Source: Marsupella aquatica (Eukaryota > Marchantiophyta). From it: a DNA stretch of 64,000 bases. Both the position numbers and the translations under genes were made by a program. Of this stretch, positions 26,535 to 39,272 are shown in pieces (positions within the stretch are counted from its first letter, which is position 1; each line of letters begins with the position of its first letter). Location of the stretch: positions 17,670,001-17,734,000 of the forward strand of contig OZ316891.1 in assembly GCA_973895155.1 (NCBI GenBank), in the 5' to 3' direction. The notes beneath the pieces are model-generated. The model worked only from the letters and a program-made list of their open reading frames with translations, did not search any database and was not told where the DNA came from.

Positions 26535-28679
26535 AGGTGGCAGGCTTGCTTGCTAAATCACACAATGATGCCTCCCTCACTATCTCTCCACTCAAACCGT
26601 TTCAAGGCAGAATTTCTGACACCTCTCGATCTCAAATCGAAGCACTCAGCCGGCTTCAGCCACGAGCATTCCACCGCAGTCCCACTTACAATCCGTATCT
26701 TCACAACCTTGCGAAAGCCAGGCTTTCTCTCAAACCCGCATGCACGCGGCACAGATCTTCTGTGGTGTCTCCTTCATCCGCCGCAGAGGGCGTCTTGTAC
26801 TTGTTCTCCACAGAACCACGGCACTCAAAACAAACGACACACCAACTACTCAAATCAATCTTCCGAGAGGTTCCAACACCACCGACAATGATCTGACTTC
26901 TAAGAAGACCAAAAATCTACGTGCTAGAGCCCCATATCTCGAGCTTTCCTTCGCCGTTGCCCTCGAGCTTTCTAGCCCAGAACTTTAATCCTGAGGCCCA
27001 CGAAATGTGAGACCTCCGGGAAGATCTCCGTGCTATCTGAATAAACTGAGAGTGAGACTCTTGCTGCTCTTGACGTAGCGACGACTCTGGATTTCCCGAC
27101 TTTTGAGGGAAGAATCGCCACCGGTTTTATGCGGACGATGTTGTTTCAAGCCACACCCTCTTTCCCGCTCGCTCTCGCCCACAAACACACCTTGCCAATC
27201 CGCTCCCGACACCTGCGACTCCTTCAGTTTACCCCATCAACACCCCGATGAGGTCTCAGGCTCCTTTACTTCACTAGTTACCGAGCGCAAACAGGAAGCT
27301 CCACTGGACCACGTTTGTGAACCTTGAGACCCCCATGGACCTCGGCGACTTTACGCGTATAATTATGACAAAAACACAGGACAAGGAAAATCATAAAATA
27401 TGGCTACGGATGTATTACATTTCTTGCTTATGGTATTGGATTGGATGTCTCAAAATGGTGATTTTTTGGAAAGCTTATTAAATGCCCTTCTAACGAACTG
27501 GGGCTTGGGATGTTTGATAGTTGTGGAGAAGGGAATATTGGAAGACCCAGGACAGCATTGGTGAACGTCTTGACCCCCCTGGAGAGGTGTAGCAAGATAC
27601 TCACAATTGTAACGCACACACATGAAATAGACAAAATCCAAAATAAATTATGGTTAAAGATGTACGACCTGTCCTGCCTGTGGACATGAAATGTTTCCAA
27701 ACGTGATCAGAATGAAGCCAAGCATTGTTTTGCGGGAAAGCTAATTTGATGCTCTTTCTATCGAGTAACACCAGGTCTTGAGATGCTGAATATCTGCCGA
27801 GAACTCCAGCTCAAAAATGATGGTCCAGATTGAGAGTCACAGCTTGTGTTTCTTTACATGTCAATATTCTGACTTTAATACAAAATGGATACTTCTAGCA
27901 AATTTCAACATTCTTAGATGCACTCAATTCTGGCTATGCTTCTCATGGACTACAGACACAATCCATGCAACTCAGATGGACTAATTAGAAGTATCCTATA
28001 ATACGATATTAGTAAAAAGTGGTCTACCCCGGCTCCCAAAGTACACACGACCACGGGGTCTTAATACCTTCCATCTCAGCATATTTGATTCCTGGGGAAA
28101 TAATTTGCGGCCTAGGGACGAAGTTCGATCAGTCATCAGCCTACCCAAATTCCACGCGCCACGCCCCAATCGTACCACGTATGGGATCCACGTGCCAGTT
28201 CGTCTTCTGGCCGGCGACTCTTTTTCCCGGTCAGCACAGAAGGCCAGGCAAATCAGTAAGGCCAGGCTGGCGCCGGAGCCATGTGGCGCCGTTGCTGGCC
28301 CCAAAGCCGTGGACAGAGCCGGCTGGGCGAGGCCGAGTGCTCGAATCCGGTCGCAACACCAGCTGCGCACCTGCAGCGGATGACCGGACCGGTTGACAGA
28401 CTATACAGGGATCTGCATTGATGTTCTGGGAATTTCATTCTTAATTACTCCAGCTTATTCCAGATTGGCAGATTTGGATTTGGAGGAATCTAGTCTTTAC
28501 TCAGGTTCATGGTACCGTAGTCTGTGTAATTAGGTTCGTGCAGAAACAGTAATCGTTAAAACAGTTTAGCTCCCGGCGCAAGAATGTGATTATGTGACTT
28601 TCCAAAGTCAATGAGCTGGAAGATTTGAAGGCAGTTTCGGGGAAGGAAGGAAAGGCAATTCGAGACACAGGATAGCCTC
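26535..28679. other. Mpv17-like upstream region and intergenic sequence, no gene seen
   Basis: The first few hundred bases should be promoter and 5' UTR. Overlapping ORFs of 60-126 codons occur on both strands at 26511-27327 and again in GC-rich 28000-28440, but none has a recognisable domain. Confidence 0.4.
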
Positions 28680-28900
28680 AAAAACTTATATGAGGCGAAA
28701 CGCTTGGTAAACCATTATTTAAGGCGAAATGTTTGGTAAAACATGTTATCTGTTCTAATACAGCTGGGGTAGGAAATTAAATTCGAGACATATTGCAGCT
28801 TGAAAAGCTTTTAGTGAGGCAAAATGCTTGGGAAAATACAAGTCTTGTTCGAAAGGGCTGCAAGTGGATGTTTTGGCTATGTAAAGGATGTTTTGGCTGT
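28680..28900 (+). repeat. Irregular short repeats (GAGGCGAAACGCTTGGTAAA-like)
   Basis: Three imperfect versions of a block of the form AGGCGAAATGCTTGGTAAAA occur at about 28691, 28723 and 28815. The block GGATGTTTTGGCTRTGTAAA occurs twice, at about 28868 and 28887. They are degenerate and noncoding. Confidence 0.6.
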
Positions 28901-29730
28901 GTAAAACACTGTAAGAAAAAGGTTGAGAAAACGTTTTGGATGGGGAAAATCTAAATGGCCACTTGCAGAAACCAAGTTAAGACTACAGTTTCGAGTGGAC
29001 ACTGAGTTCCACTCTGTCCTCTCCAGTTCTCCACTGACAATACAGCATGTTAATAGGGCCATCTATGGAATGAATGTTGTTTGCCTTGCTGAGCATGAAA
29101 TTAGTATCAGGTGTATTAGGGAAATTCTCAACCAACCAGCTACTTTCACATTTGAAGGCCCAGTGGACCGCACCCCAGAAAATTTGAGTTTAATTGTCAC
29201 TCATTGTACATTCTTCCTACTTCTGAAAGTTTTGGATCGGCAAGTTTTGACTTACAATTTTTCCCTTAGTATGGAGCACAATTTGGTACTGTCCATCCAA
29301 ATTGCAAAACTGTGTCAGAGCATTTTGTCAAATGTGGAGTTCCATACATGCTTCCACTTCCAAGCTTTACATTGTTGTGCACTACCAGACCCAACCTCCA
29401 ATATTTAAAGCTTGGAACTAAGGCAATAGACAACTATTTACTTGGATGACTCATTTTGGCAATTTGCAAAATCAAATTGGTCCCTTGAAGTTTGGAGGAA
29501 TGTAGGAAAAGTGTGGGTTGGATATAACATTCCCCTGTTTATAAATTATGATTCAATTGGTTGTCCCAGACAGTTTGGAATGGAGCCTGAAGCTCAAGCT
29601 GAAACAGCACTGTTTGGTTGGAACTGAAGTTGAGACATTGTCATCTGAAATCCCCCGTTATTGGGGCTCACTGGTTTGTTGGCTTTTGGGCTTCCCCATT
29701 TTCTTGTGTTTTCTTTTGTCTTGCGCATAA
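28901..29730. other. Intergenic with a 161-codon ORF of doubtful coding status
   Basis: An ORF at 28923-29408 (+) starts MRKRFGWGKSKW. It has no recognisable domain, no clear splice partners and a composition like the surrounding AT-rich DNA. I do not call it a gene. Confidence 0.35.
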
Positions 29731-29860
29731 ACAACTTACATTGTGTCACACATATCCAATCATAGGCACAAACAAACATAAAAGAATGGGATACAAGTGG
29801 CACTCATGTTCACACATGTCCAAAATTCACAATAATCTTCACAAGAATCAAACACGATCG
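29731..29860 (+). repeat. Dispersed repeat, copy 1 (relative at 63477-63660)
   Basis: Diverged but collinear with 63477-63660 in the same orientation. Shared blocks include ACAACWTACATTGT, ACAAACATAA, a GAATG...TACAA block, CATGTTC, CACATG and CACAATAA. This is possibly the remains of a retroelement or other transposon. No protein is encoded. Confidence 0.6.
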
Positions 29861-32345
29861 TAGAGAACAATACACAATCGACCACACTCGATCTGATCAC
29901 ACACATATGTCAAGCCCAATACACTTTTCACTCAAGGAATCCACTTTCATGTGCAAATAGCCTGATCGGCCACACCATAGCCGCCACAGCTCATGCTTGA
30001 AGCCTCAACTTTGAAAGATGAAGTCTACAAGCCACCACAAGAGTTATCCTTTCAAACTTAAAGAAAACCTAAAGTGCTCAAATAGCACAGATATGAAAGC
30101 TCTAAACTCACATAACATGATATACTCTAATAGCACTCATAATGGTGTGACACCTCCCTTCATTGAGTATCTTGTCTTTGGGATGCTCCAGGTTGGGCAC
30201 TTTTCGTTAGAAGCCTTTTGTTCTCTTGCAAATATAATACCCAAGTGGTTAGTTTATAAATAATTGCACTACAAGTAGAAAATGTGGTCAAACAATCCAT
30301 CCTGTACTGGTAAGTGAGGGTAGATTCCATCCATATTGGTAATTGAAGGTATCTTATCTGTAATTCAATATTATTATCCAGACTGGATTGGCATCTGCAT
30401 GTTGTTTCACTTCAGCGGGCAACATCTGGCAAGGCAAGACTTCTAAAGAGATGAAGGGCCTGAAAGTCATGGCGTGCAATGGGCTCAGGCAAAAGTGGCC
30501 ATCAAATTCATCGCGTGCCATGATCTCAGGCAAGGTGAAAATTCATTCACTTTCGTTTGCTTCCCAGACTTATAAACCAAGTGATTGCCTGACATACAGC
30601 CTAGAAATCGCTTTACTACAGTGACAAGGAGCCCCAGCCCGTGAGAGTAAGTTGCCCAAGTGCCTGGCTTGAAGAGGGAAACAATGGTAGTCAAAGAATA
30701 ACAGCAACGTGGCCCATAGGAAGCTGGTCTCTGCCAAGTGTATCAATTTGCATGGAGTGGGGTTCCTGGGTAATTGCCAAGTGTTATATTGGTTGTTAAG
30801 CAGTGGCTGGGGTGTGACGCTGCCCTTCGGAGTTCGGACCCAAAGCAAAATGCTGAGGCAGGCGACTGTAGAGTGCTCTAGACTCTTTGTAAGGATTGAA
30901 TAATGATCCTTATAATAAGTGGCCGAGTCATTATTGGACAGAAGCTTCATATAGAGATTTGTCCCTTAGCGAGTCCCGTAGTCGACTAAAACATTCTTCC
31001 CGTAACAATCATTGTTGCGATTGTGCGGTGCACATCTTCCGACCAAGCGCACCGGCCCTTGTTATTAGGAATACGAGAGTGGAACTGAATCTACCGTACA
31101 CAGCCGCTAGAGCTTTCTAGACCTTCCATGATACCAGCATCTACGATATCGTTAGCATTGAGATTTGAGAAGGGTAACTATTCAATAAACCTAAGATACG
31201 AGCCTAAATGCATTGCCACCCACCCAATCGATATAAGAACATACATTGGACATGTTCTTAAAACGCTTGTTTCGGTTTTTGTCATCATTTAGAAAAATGT
31301 TGACCTGGAGCATGATTGTTTCAACAGATAGGCCCGTAGATCGATGGGTCAGATGTTGTCCTTGGGATAAGAGGAAGTTTTACGGTTTAAGTGGAACCTA
31401 GGAAGCACTGAGGTTTTAAAGGAAGATAAGATAAGAGGAAGAAACGTGGCTGGAGAGACCAGTGTGCCCGAAACTTGGATCACCCCGAGAAGTGGCATCT
31501 TTGAAAACTAAGAACATATGCAATTTCCACAGTTGCCACTGGCCTCCAACGGGCTGTTGACGTCAAAGACTGTCCTCTAATTATGGTGTCATTCTTCCGA
31601 CCTCGATTCAGACTAAAGTTTACACTAAAGCGCTGACCATCTGCACATTCATTTGACAGTTAGCTGCCCTTCTGTAAGTGTCATCATACGAACATTAATC
31701 CAGGCACAATTTCCTCTAGTGTTGTTGAACTCTTAGTGTCGTGCTCGGCTTATCGGCTTATGCAACATGCACAGTGGAGAAAGGATCAAGCTTTAGACTG
31801 GTGGGAAACGGGATCAAGCTCGAGATCAAGCTACATCAACACTACGTATTGACACATTTAATCTCTGTGCGAGAAACATGTAGAAATTACGAGCCCTTTA
31901 ATCTATATTTATTTATATATTATATATTATTATATATTATATATATGAGTTTCATACCCCGCATGTTGGAGTACCATCTGATGAGGCTGACCAATGGCAA
32001 TTCTAATATAAATAAAAATGCTCATAATCTGGAGAGCTGGACTTGTGTGCCCTACACCCCTCTCTCGCTCTCTCTACAGCATTATGGCTGTGTACTCAGA
32101 GCGGAAGATGTATGCACGGAGAAAATTGAGCTCCTCAGTGGCACGCAAACAAGCAACAATAACAACAAAAACGTATCCAGCGGACAACGTGTTTAAAAAT
32201 GCTGGATTAGACCCTAAATGATGAAAGCTCACATGTTGCAGTCTCCAGTCAAGTACGTGCGATAGTCCAATTTTCCCCTATGGAAGTTGACGCCATGATT
32301 GGATTTCTCGCAGTGGACTCAGTTGTGGGAACCCATGATTGAGAT
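29861..32345. other. Intergenic, no gene seen
   Basis: Short ORFs only. There is a TA-rich stretch at about 31905-31945. The right end should contain the 3' UTR of the PLAT gene. Confidence 0.4.
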
Positions 32346-33928
32346 TTAATATTTGTAGCAATCGTCGCGGACAAGGGAACCTGCCGAGCTCCACTCGTGG
32401 GCAGGGAGCCACTCCTTGACCGGCCAATCATGTTCATTGGTGACTATGGGGGTGGAGACAAATACCGCAACCCATTCTACATACCACGAGGGCAAACTTC
32501 CGGATGCGTCAGTGTAGAGTTCCATCTTGCAGATATCATGTATGCACCTTCCCTGGATTTGGAACACGTCCAGGTGGCCCGTCGCCAACCCGCCTTGAGT
32601 CAAAACCATGTAGATACTGTCCTCTGTTTTGTTGGAAAAACGGACGCTGATAGTGGAGTCCGTCCCCGCAGTCCACTGAGTTCCCGTCTGTGTCTTCACC
32701 TCGTACTTGCATAGCTGCATGCAAGTGGCATACACAAATTCATCAACCAGCTCAATTTAGTGCAATTAGTCCACATGGACGTGCTCATTGTGATTGCAAA
32801 TTTCTTGGATACAGTTCAAATTTGTCTCAATGAGATAGATAATGAAGGGTCCATGTAGCTCTTCAGCACGAATCCGGATTGTATGGACATTCACCACTGC
32901 GCGGTGCACACAGCTAGAAGATGCACATTTCTCCTTCTGGCACATCGAACCATTCAACAATGAGGAGTTTACTGAAAGTGACTCGTTACCTCCAACACTC
33001 GCACCGGATGTGAAACCTGACTAAGATTACTTAAAGCTTCATTGTGCCTAGGAATTGCAACCAAACCATACAGCTTTGCAGGAATGACAGATTTTGCCTA
33101 CGGATAAGGCTTGCGCTGAATCTAGATTCCAATCCTTCATGTCACGTAATTTCCCTCACTCCATCCCCCAATTAATTAAGTCTCACTGTGATCTGCATAT
33201 ATATGTAAATTGAGATCGATCTCGATGCCTATCTCATGTCGTCAGTGTAGAAAAGATTGTGTATTTACAGTAGAACTACGCGCAAACTTACTGCCATCTT
33301 CTTGAGCCTGCATGCCCTCTCGACGAGTTTACTCAAACAATCGTTAAAGTAGGCTAGGCTTAGAGGAGAACTAACGATGCAACCTTGTTGGTCTACACTG
33401 AGGAAAGTCAAACATAAAATAAATAGACTGAAATAGTACGTAGATTACAAACACGGGGCCATGATTCTAGTGTAGTTGGAATGATTGATACGTGCTTACC
33501 GCAGGCTCTTGAGGAGGAGGTGGTGGTGGTGGTGGTGGTGGTGGAGATAGAGATGGAGATGGAGATGGCGATGGTGGAGCATGATCTGGGCTCATTTGTG
33601 TGTCTCTCTCCGAATTGAGAGAATGAGTTCGCGAAGGGCCTGGGGCTGGAGCAGGAGCGTGGACTCGGACCCCTGGGGCAGGGACAGGGGTGCGGACTCG
33701 GATCCCTGGGGCAGGGGCAGGGGCTTGGACTCGGACCACTGGGGCAGGGGCGTGGCCTCGGCCCCCGAACTCTCCTCCCCCTGTCAGCTGACTCGAGTCC
33801 AAACTTCGACGACCTCTCGTTGTTACTACACTTGTTGCAGCAGCAGAAGCGGAGGCGGCGTGCCAATGTAGCAGCAAGACTATCAACGGCAGCTGTAACA
33901 AAACCACAACCACGTCGAACTTCGCCAT
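32346..33928 (-). CDS. PLAT-plant-stress-like: Secreted proline-rich PLAT/LH2-domain protein
   Basis: Two exons, 33928-33500 and 32714-32346, joined in phase 0 across a 785-bp intron, give 265 residues. The start at 33928 (MAKFDVVVVLLQL) opens a strong signal peptide of about 29 residues ending in a run of Ala/Ser. Residues 30-143 are a linker of APAPGVRV-type repeats, then Ser-Pro dipeptides and a run of 11 Pro. Exon 2 encodes a single PLAT/LH2 beta-sandwich: CKYEVKTQTG, AGTDSTISVRF, GHLDVFQIQGRC, LYTDASGSLPSWYVEWVAV, HDWPVKEWLP and a C-terminal RDDC. This matches the plant-stress PLAT group, secreted or ER-associated proteins linked to abiotic stress. Four Cys residues fit its disulfides. 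The proline-rich linker is longer than in Arabidopsis PLAT1-3, as I recall them, and suggests cell-wall association. An upstream in-frame ATG at 34009 would bury the signal peptide and is disfavoured. Confidence 0.9.
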
Positions 33929-36900
33929 TGTATAAACGACTTTATCTGTCCGGAAAGCGTTAGACCAATACTCTCTGCTATGGAGGGGACGCTCCCTACT
34001 TGATACCATACATAGAATTGTGCTGCTGAAGCTCCCTTAGCTTCATATTAATAGTAATCCACAGTAAGATGGACTCAAGCCAACTCGAGAGAGACGAGTA
34101 GCTCGATCGATTGGTGCTGAAAATACGGACTCCCCTCGAGCTGCTGTTTCGTAATTGAGCACATCGTCTAGCTAATGATCGATTCGAACGGAGGCTGGAC
34201 GAACGAATCAAAATAGTCCTCGAATTTTTGTTATATTTCGTTCTGTACAAACCATGTACTGTGGTATCGAAGTCCGGTAGGGTGGCAGTTCAGTTGCCTT
34301 ACATCGATCTGATGATTTGCCGCTCTAGCCGGGGAAGTTCGATAGTACGAGGCATGGACTCAAATCATGCACGTCAGAAAGTGACTACAATTTAGTGGTG
34401 CAGTAACCAGGCTGCCCGTCTGCAAATCTGAGAAGCTTGCCAGAAATATACGGGGATCGGATGACATTCATTCATATGCCTGGACGGGTGCCTGGATCGG
34501 GCTATGCTTAATTGAAAGAAATTGATCAAAATTTCAGCTAGACTAACGCAAGGAAATGTAGAATGATCCTAAAATTTGAAAATCTACTTTGAGACTAAGT
34601 ATGTTCGTGGAAACATACATGCCGGGTCCTCTGTTCTGTTGAAGTGGGACATTTGGTACTTAGTGCTTTCAACATTGCAGAAGAATCTGATCCAAAATCC
34701 TACTTCCTGCCAACCACGGTACTTCCTGGGAGGTGATTACCTTCCTACCAGCTCGCTCTCTGGTTGCAACCGTCCAAAGGCAGCTGCTCAAAACCATCAT
34801 GAATAGTGACATCTATCGAAGTCTGCCGGGCATGCATAACGTCCGCTAAGCATCGTCTCAACATCAATCATATCGTCCTCGCAGTCATGATGTCTTCTAA
34901 ACAGGAATGCAGGTTGAAGCCATACAAGGGGCAAGGATCTACTACACTGGAAGAAACACGGTATGAATGGAATGCAAAAATGAAGTAAAGCACAGAGTCC
35001 GGACATGACCGGAAAGGTTTTAGGAGACAACTTCTACTTTCCTTGTCCACCCATTTGTTCTTCAGCCTGTCGATGCTCTCTTGTAATCTACAATGGCATG
35101 CTTCTCATCCACCTCCATGAGCCATTCCTTAGATTGCAAACCCACGACATAATTTTGCACTTCAGACACGGTGTGTGACCTGAGACTTCTTACTCTCACT
35201 TTTTCATACCGTCGCGAACTCAATGGTCAGCGAAATTTTCTTATCTTCAACCATTAAGAAATTGGCCAAAGATTCCTTCTTCACTATATCATAGCTTTGT
35301 AAGGAAAGCTTGTTGGATTTAGAGCAAGAGTACTGAACAAGTGTCACGAATTCCGCAGTGGAACTAATCTGCCAAAGCGGTTTAGGTCCACCTTCTTTCA
35401 GATTGTCGTCTACGTACCTTGATGGGTGTGCTCTCATTCTTTGTTTCCTGTCGTTCTTTAGCGTGCAGCTGCAACGGACAGAGCATTCAAGATCCCTCGA
35501 TTTGGTGGTCCATATTGTTTAGAGAAATAGCTCCTCTCTACCTTGCATCGTTGATGCATAAATAAGGGTATTTTATGTTAGTTTGTTCAATAGTTGGTTT
35601 GAGCTGGGATAGTATCTAAGAAAAGATCTGAAAGAAGAGCAAGCGAAAGAACCAATTAAATCTATATGTGCAACTCAAATGATCATGATTCTGATCCGAC
35701 TGATGAGACACATAGCCATATCAACCAGGTTTGGAGATTTCAACGGAGATTTGCTGGAGGATGTTGGCACTTTTGAGTCTAGAAGAAATGCTTTCTTAAT
35801 ACCCTGCTCCGGTGAGGTTTACTGTGAGGAATGAGACTGGGAATCGAATCACTCAAAATGCTAGCTCACAAAACCTCACCGAGCTCGAAGAGTGGACACC
35901 GAGTGCAGGCTCTAACGCCAATTGAAAAAATGAAGGATGCATTGTGAGAGACCAACAAGCATAGAGGAAAGGGAAAGTAAGCACTACAATAACACACAAA
36001 TACAGAAAATGGAGCTTTGTTTGTGAACTATAAACGAGTGCTGCATGGGCCAGCCGTGCCTGGGTCAAAAGTTTTTGGAATTACCAGGGCTTGGCTGGCC
36101 AGATCTTACACGGTACAATATCTACAGTTTTTGGTGGACTCGATGGAGTGATGTGTTTGTACAATATTCTCTAGTAGACAGAGTCTATGCTTGCTCAAGT
36201 CTATTCAGACAACCAGTCCCAGCCTTCACTTGTTATTCCTCTGCTTCTGGATGACTGACTCGGCTCTCTTCCTGTATTTTTACCGGTTATCATGGGAGGC
36301 ATTCAAAATACAGAAAAGTAATATATTATTGGGCAAACAAGCCTCCATACCTCAACTGAAATTTGAGTCAGCATGTATGCTACTTGTCACGTTTTGGGTA
36401 ATACCCAAGAAATTTTGCTTATTGAGCGTCCATGAACTCCAGATTTTTTAGGCATAGCCTCAAAAGCACTCCCTCAGAATTTCCACTTTGGAAGTCTCGG
36501 TTCTCGGACAGCTGTTCCTCCTAGTACAAAGTGTGGACTGTATGATCAGTTGGCACGCTGAAAACAGCAAAGGCACGATAACTGCAACAAATTGGCTATG
36601 AACTCTTCAGTCTTCTCTTACTGTCACGATTGTCTCAATGCGCTGCAGCTAGGTCCCTGCTGCGATGAAACTTACCTTATCCATTCCTGACGGCCATCAA
36701 CTCTTTCCATCTGCATACTATTGTTCACCATTGTTGGTTCATAGCTGGTCGTCGTGCAATTGTGCTCAAAAACTGCTGCGCTGGAGCCGGCCCATCTTGC
36801 AAGATGGTCAAAGCCGAAGTCTGGTCAGCAGCTCAGGCTCTTCAAAATTGTTGTAGGAACAAACGGCACATTTTCAAGGGCGTGTATCATCGAGAAAAGT

Positions 36901-37143
36901 CTCAAAACTGGCTTGAAGGACCCTACTAATACTTTGTTCAAAAAGTTGAAATTCTTCCCTGAGAAGTTTGTTTAGCAACCAAGAGCAAAATGTTCTTGTC
37001 AAGAAAGGGTCAAGAATTGCACTGAAATGACAACTATTGAATCTATAAAACTGAATCACCAAACAAATCATGCAATCCTATTAATCTTTCCCCAGGTCAC
37101 ATCATGAGAGGCCCTACAAAAGTAATTACTCTGCCACTTGATG
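33929..37143. other. PLAT gene upstream region and intergenic, no gene seen
   Basis: The left end is the presumed PLAT promoter. No further gene is supported; ORFs are short and lack domains. Confidence 0.4.
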
Positions 37144-37199
37144 TGGAGCTCAAGAGGCTAGATGCCAATTCCATTAATGGAGCTCAAGAGGCTAGATGC
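37144..37199 (+). repeat. Short direct repeat, 22-bp unit twice
   Basis: The block TGGAGCTCAAGAGGCTAGAT followed by GC occurs at 37144 and again at 37178. Confidence 0.9.
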
Positions 37200-38016
37200 A
37201 TCCACTTGAAATTTGCTGAATTCTAGCAATTTGACAATAAATAACCTAACTAGGCTATATTCATAACTCTAGACCTAAGAGAAAGTACCTGATAAATGGT
37301 TGCCAATGACAGGGTGAGTGTAGCTAGGTGAAAACAAGCATTTTTCAAAAACCCCAACTATAACAAGATCTGGACACAAAACATGCACCTACTGTCCTAT
37401 ATCAAGTGCTCAGAACCCTCATCTTGATAACCCTAAACTATACATTCATTGAGAAAAATCAACACTAAGTCACACAAAGTGTACAACATCAAGTTACAAA
37501 GCATCTATGAGCTCAGGGGCCTCACTATGTGAAGCCCTCCATCACCTCTGACATTTCAAGATCTGGTACATCTTAAGACTTAAAGAAAAGAAAAGTATTC
37601 TCTTTAGTTCATCAATTTTGAATACTTTTGGAATGTTCCAAAATTTGGTTGAAAATTTTTATATTTTCTTAGAAACCTCACAATTGAATTTCAAAAACTT
37701 TGAAGTCCTTTTATGGAGCAACGTTCTAATTTGTTCCATGTGAGGTGCCATTGTTGCATAAATGATACCTGTGCTAGTGAGACCCCTTGCTCAAAGAGAG
37801 ACACCTCTTGAGACATTCACCAAGACAAAATTCTCTCAATTGACATGCTATGTTGGGCCAGGTAGTGCTGGGGGTTAGGAACTTCAGATAGGAAGAGTGT
37901 CGGGTGAATAAAGAGTGTCAACCTGACGGTTGTCAAACAATATGTTCTACAAGAAGGTTAGGATTGGCTCATTTTTTCTTATTAAATAGGCTAAACAGAC
38001 CAAAAAGTATTATTAT
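37200..38016. other. Intergenic, no gene seen
   Basis: AT-rich sequence with no ORF of note or RNA gene. Confidence 0.45.
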
Positions 38017-38851
38017 GGACCCCACTAGAGGTCCCTTCCAAAATTCCTGGCACCACAGCGTGCCACGTCAACAACAACCACAACAAACAAGACTCGTCGA
38101 TTTTGTGAATCAAACTTCTAGTTTTCATTCGTGTTTGTGTCAATTTGGGTGTAAATTTTGGAATATCATGCCGTAAAAAAAAAAAGTAAAAACATTGAAA
38201 ATGTAACCGTTTTAGTTACATTTCCAATTTTAAAACTTAAATTCAAATATTTATAAAAAATATTTTTATATAATAAATAATGACTAATAACTAACTTGAT
38301 AACTTCCTTGTTAAAGGGCAACTCCCGATATATAAGGACCTCTTGTATTGTACAGCCATTAATGTTGGGAATAGCACATAGAAACCCAAGATGGGGAGGA
38401 GAAATGGCTAAAATCTTGAACGTTCATTGAATTTTATACTCAAAACTATTTACTCATTTTTAAAACAAAAAATATCCAATCGTAGATCTCATTGAGATCT
38501 ATCTTTTGCACCCTAGATCATCTTCTAACATGGATGAATAATATTTCTAGAGGCATTATAATATGAATGACAAAGATCATAAAATTAACAAAATCGACGA
38601 CTAAAAAGGCTTGGATTTTTTAATATTTGAAAAATATTAAATGATTTGCAAAACAGACACAACCCATCCATAGATCTATTTGAGATCTTTTTTTTGAGTC
38701 ATAGATTGACCATTATAATGGACGAACAACCATAGATCTATTTCTTTTGAATCATAGATTGGCCATTATGATGGACAAACAAGATTTCCGGAGATAATAA
38801 ATGGAGACTCTCAGATTGACTCTTCCCCCTGATTTATTAGCCAAGGGGTCC
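38017..38851 (-). mobile_element. Non-autonomous DNA transposon-like repeat, copy B (inverted relative of 11911-13275)
   Basis: It starts GGACCCCACTAGAGGTCCC, the reverse complement of the right end of copy A, and aligns with it in inverted orientation through about 38830. It lacks the ~500 bp present at 11936-12440 of copy A. The far end (GGGGTCC at 38845-38851, then ACCAACTAATTTG) matches the left terminus of copy A. That terminus is then duplicated in tandem. No ORF is present. Confidence 0.65.
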
Positions 38852-39018
38852 ACCAACTAATTTGATATAGAACGCTCAGATTGACTCTTCCCCCTGATTT
38901 ATTAGCCAAGGGGTCCACCAACTAATTTGATATAGAACCGGCATTGGGATAAGGTACTAGAGTGGGTCCACCAACTAATTTGATATAGAACCGGCATTGG
39001 GATAAGGTACTAGAGTGG
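38813..39018 (+). repeat. Nested tandem duplications at the end of copy B
   Basis: A ~64-bp unit containing GATTGACTCTTCCCCCTGAT and GGGGTCCACCAACTAATTTG is repeated at about 38813 and 38877. A second ~53-bp unit (GGGTCCACCAACTAATTTG to GGTACTAGAGTG) is repeated at 38911 and 38964. Both units include the element terminus, so duplication occurred after insertion. Confidence 0.88.
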
Positions 39019-39171
39019 CTGAAACTGAGTGTCAATATTAGTGATCCCTTGTAAATGGGCAAACAATTTTTTGGAGGGATAAGGTGATAGAGTAGTTGAA
39101 ACACTGTGAGTAGCGAATATATGAGTCACCGTGCACCCTGGGCATTTCACAGGCAGAGGAATACCTATCGT

Positions 39172-39272
39172 TCAGCATACATGTGACCCCCTACATCGTA
39201 AAGCTGTTAGAATTCTGTCTAGTCAGTATACATGTGACCCCTACACCGCGAAGCTGTTAGAATTTGTCTAGT
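39172..39272 (+). repeat. Tandem duplication, unit about 50 bp
   Basis: The block ATACATGTGACCCC..TACA followed by AAGCTGTTAGAATT and TGTCTAGT is present twice with small differences. Confidence 0.85.

Noticed and set aside
26511-26896. Overlapping plus-strand ORFs of 119-126 codons upstream of the Mpv17-like gene
   Set aside because: They overlap each other and the antisense of exon 1 or 5' UTR of the real gene, with low-complexity Ser/His/Thr content.
28000-28440. GC-rich block with ORFs of 92-125 codons on both strands
   Set aside because: Open frames on both strands are expected from GC-rich sequence; no homologous family recognised.
28923-29408. 161-codon ORF on the plus strand
   Set aside because: No recognisable domain, no splice context, composition like surrounding AT-rich DNA; probably chance.
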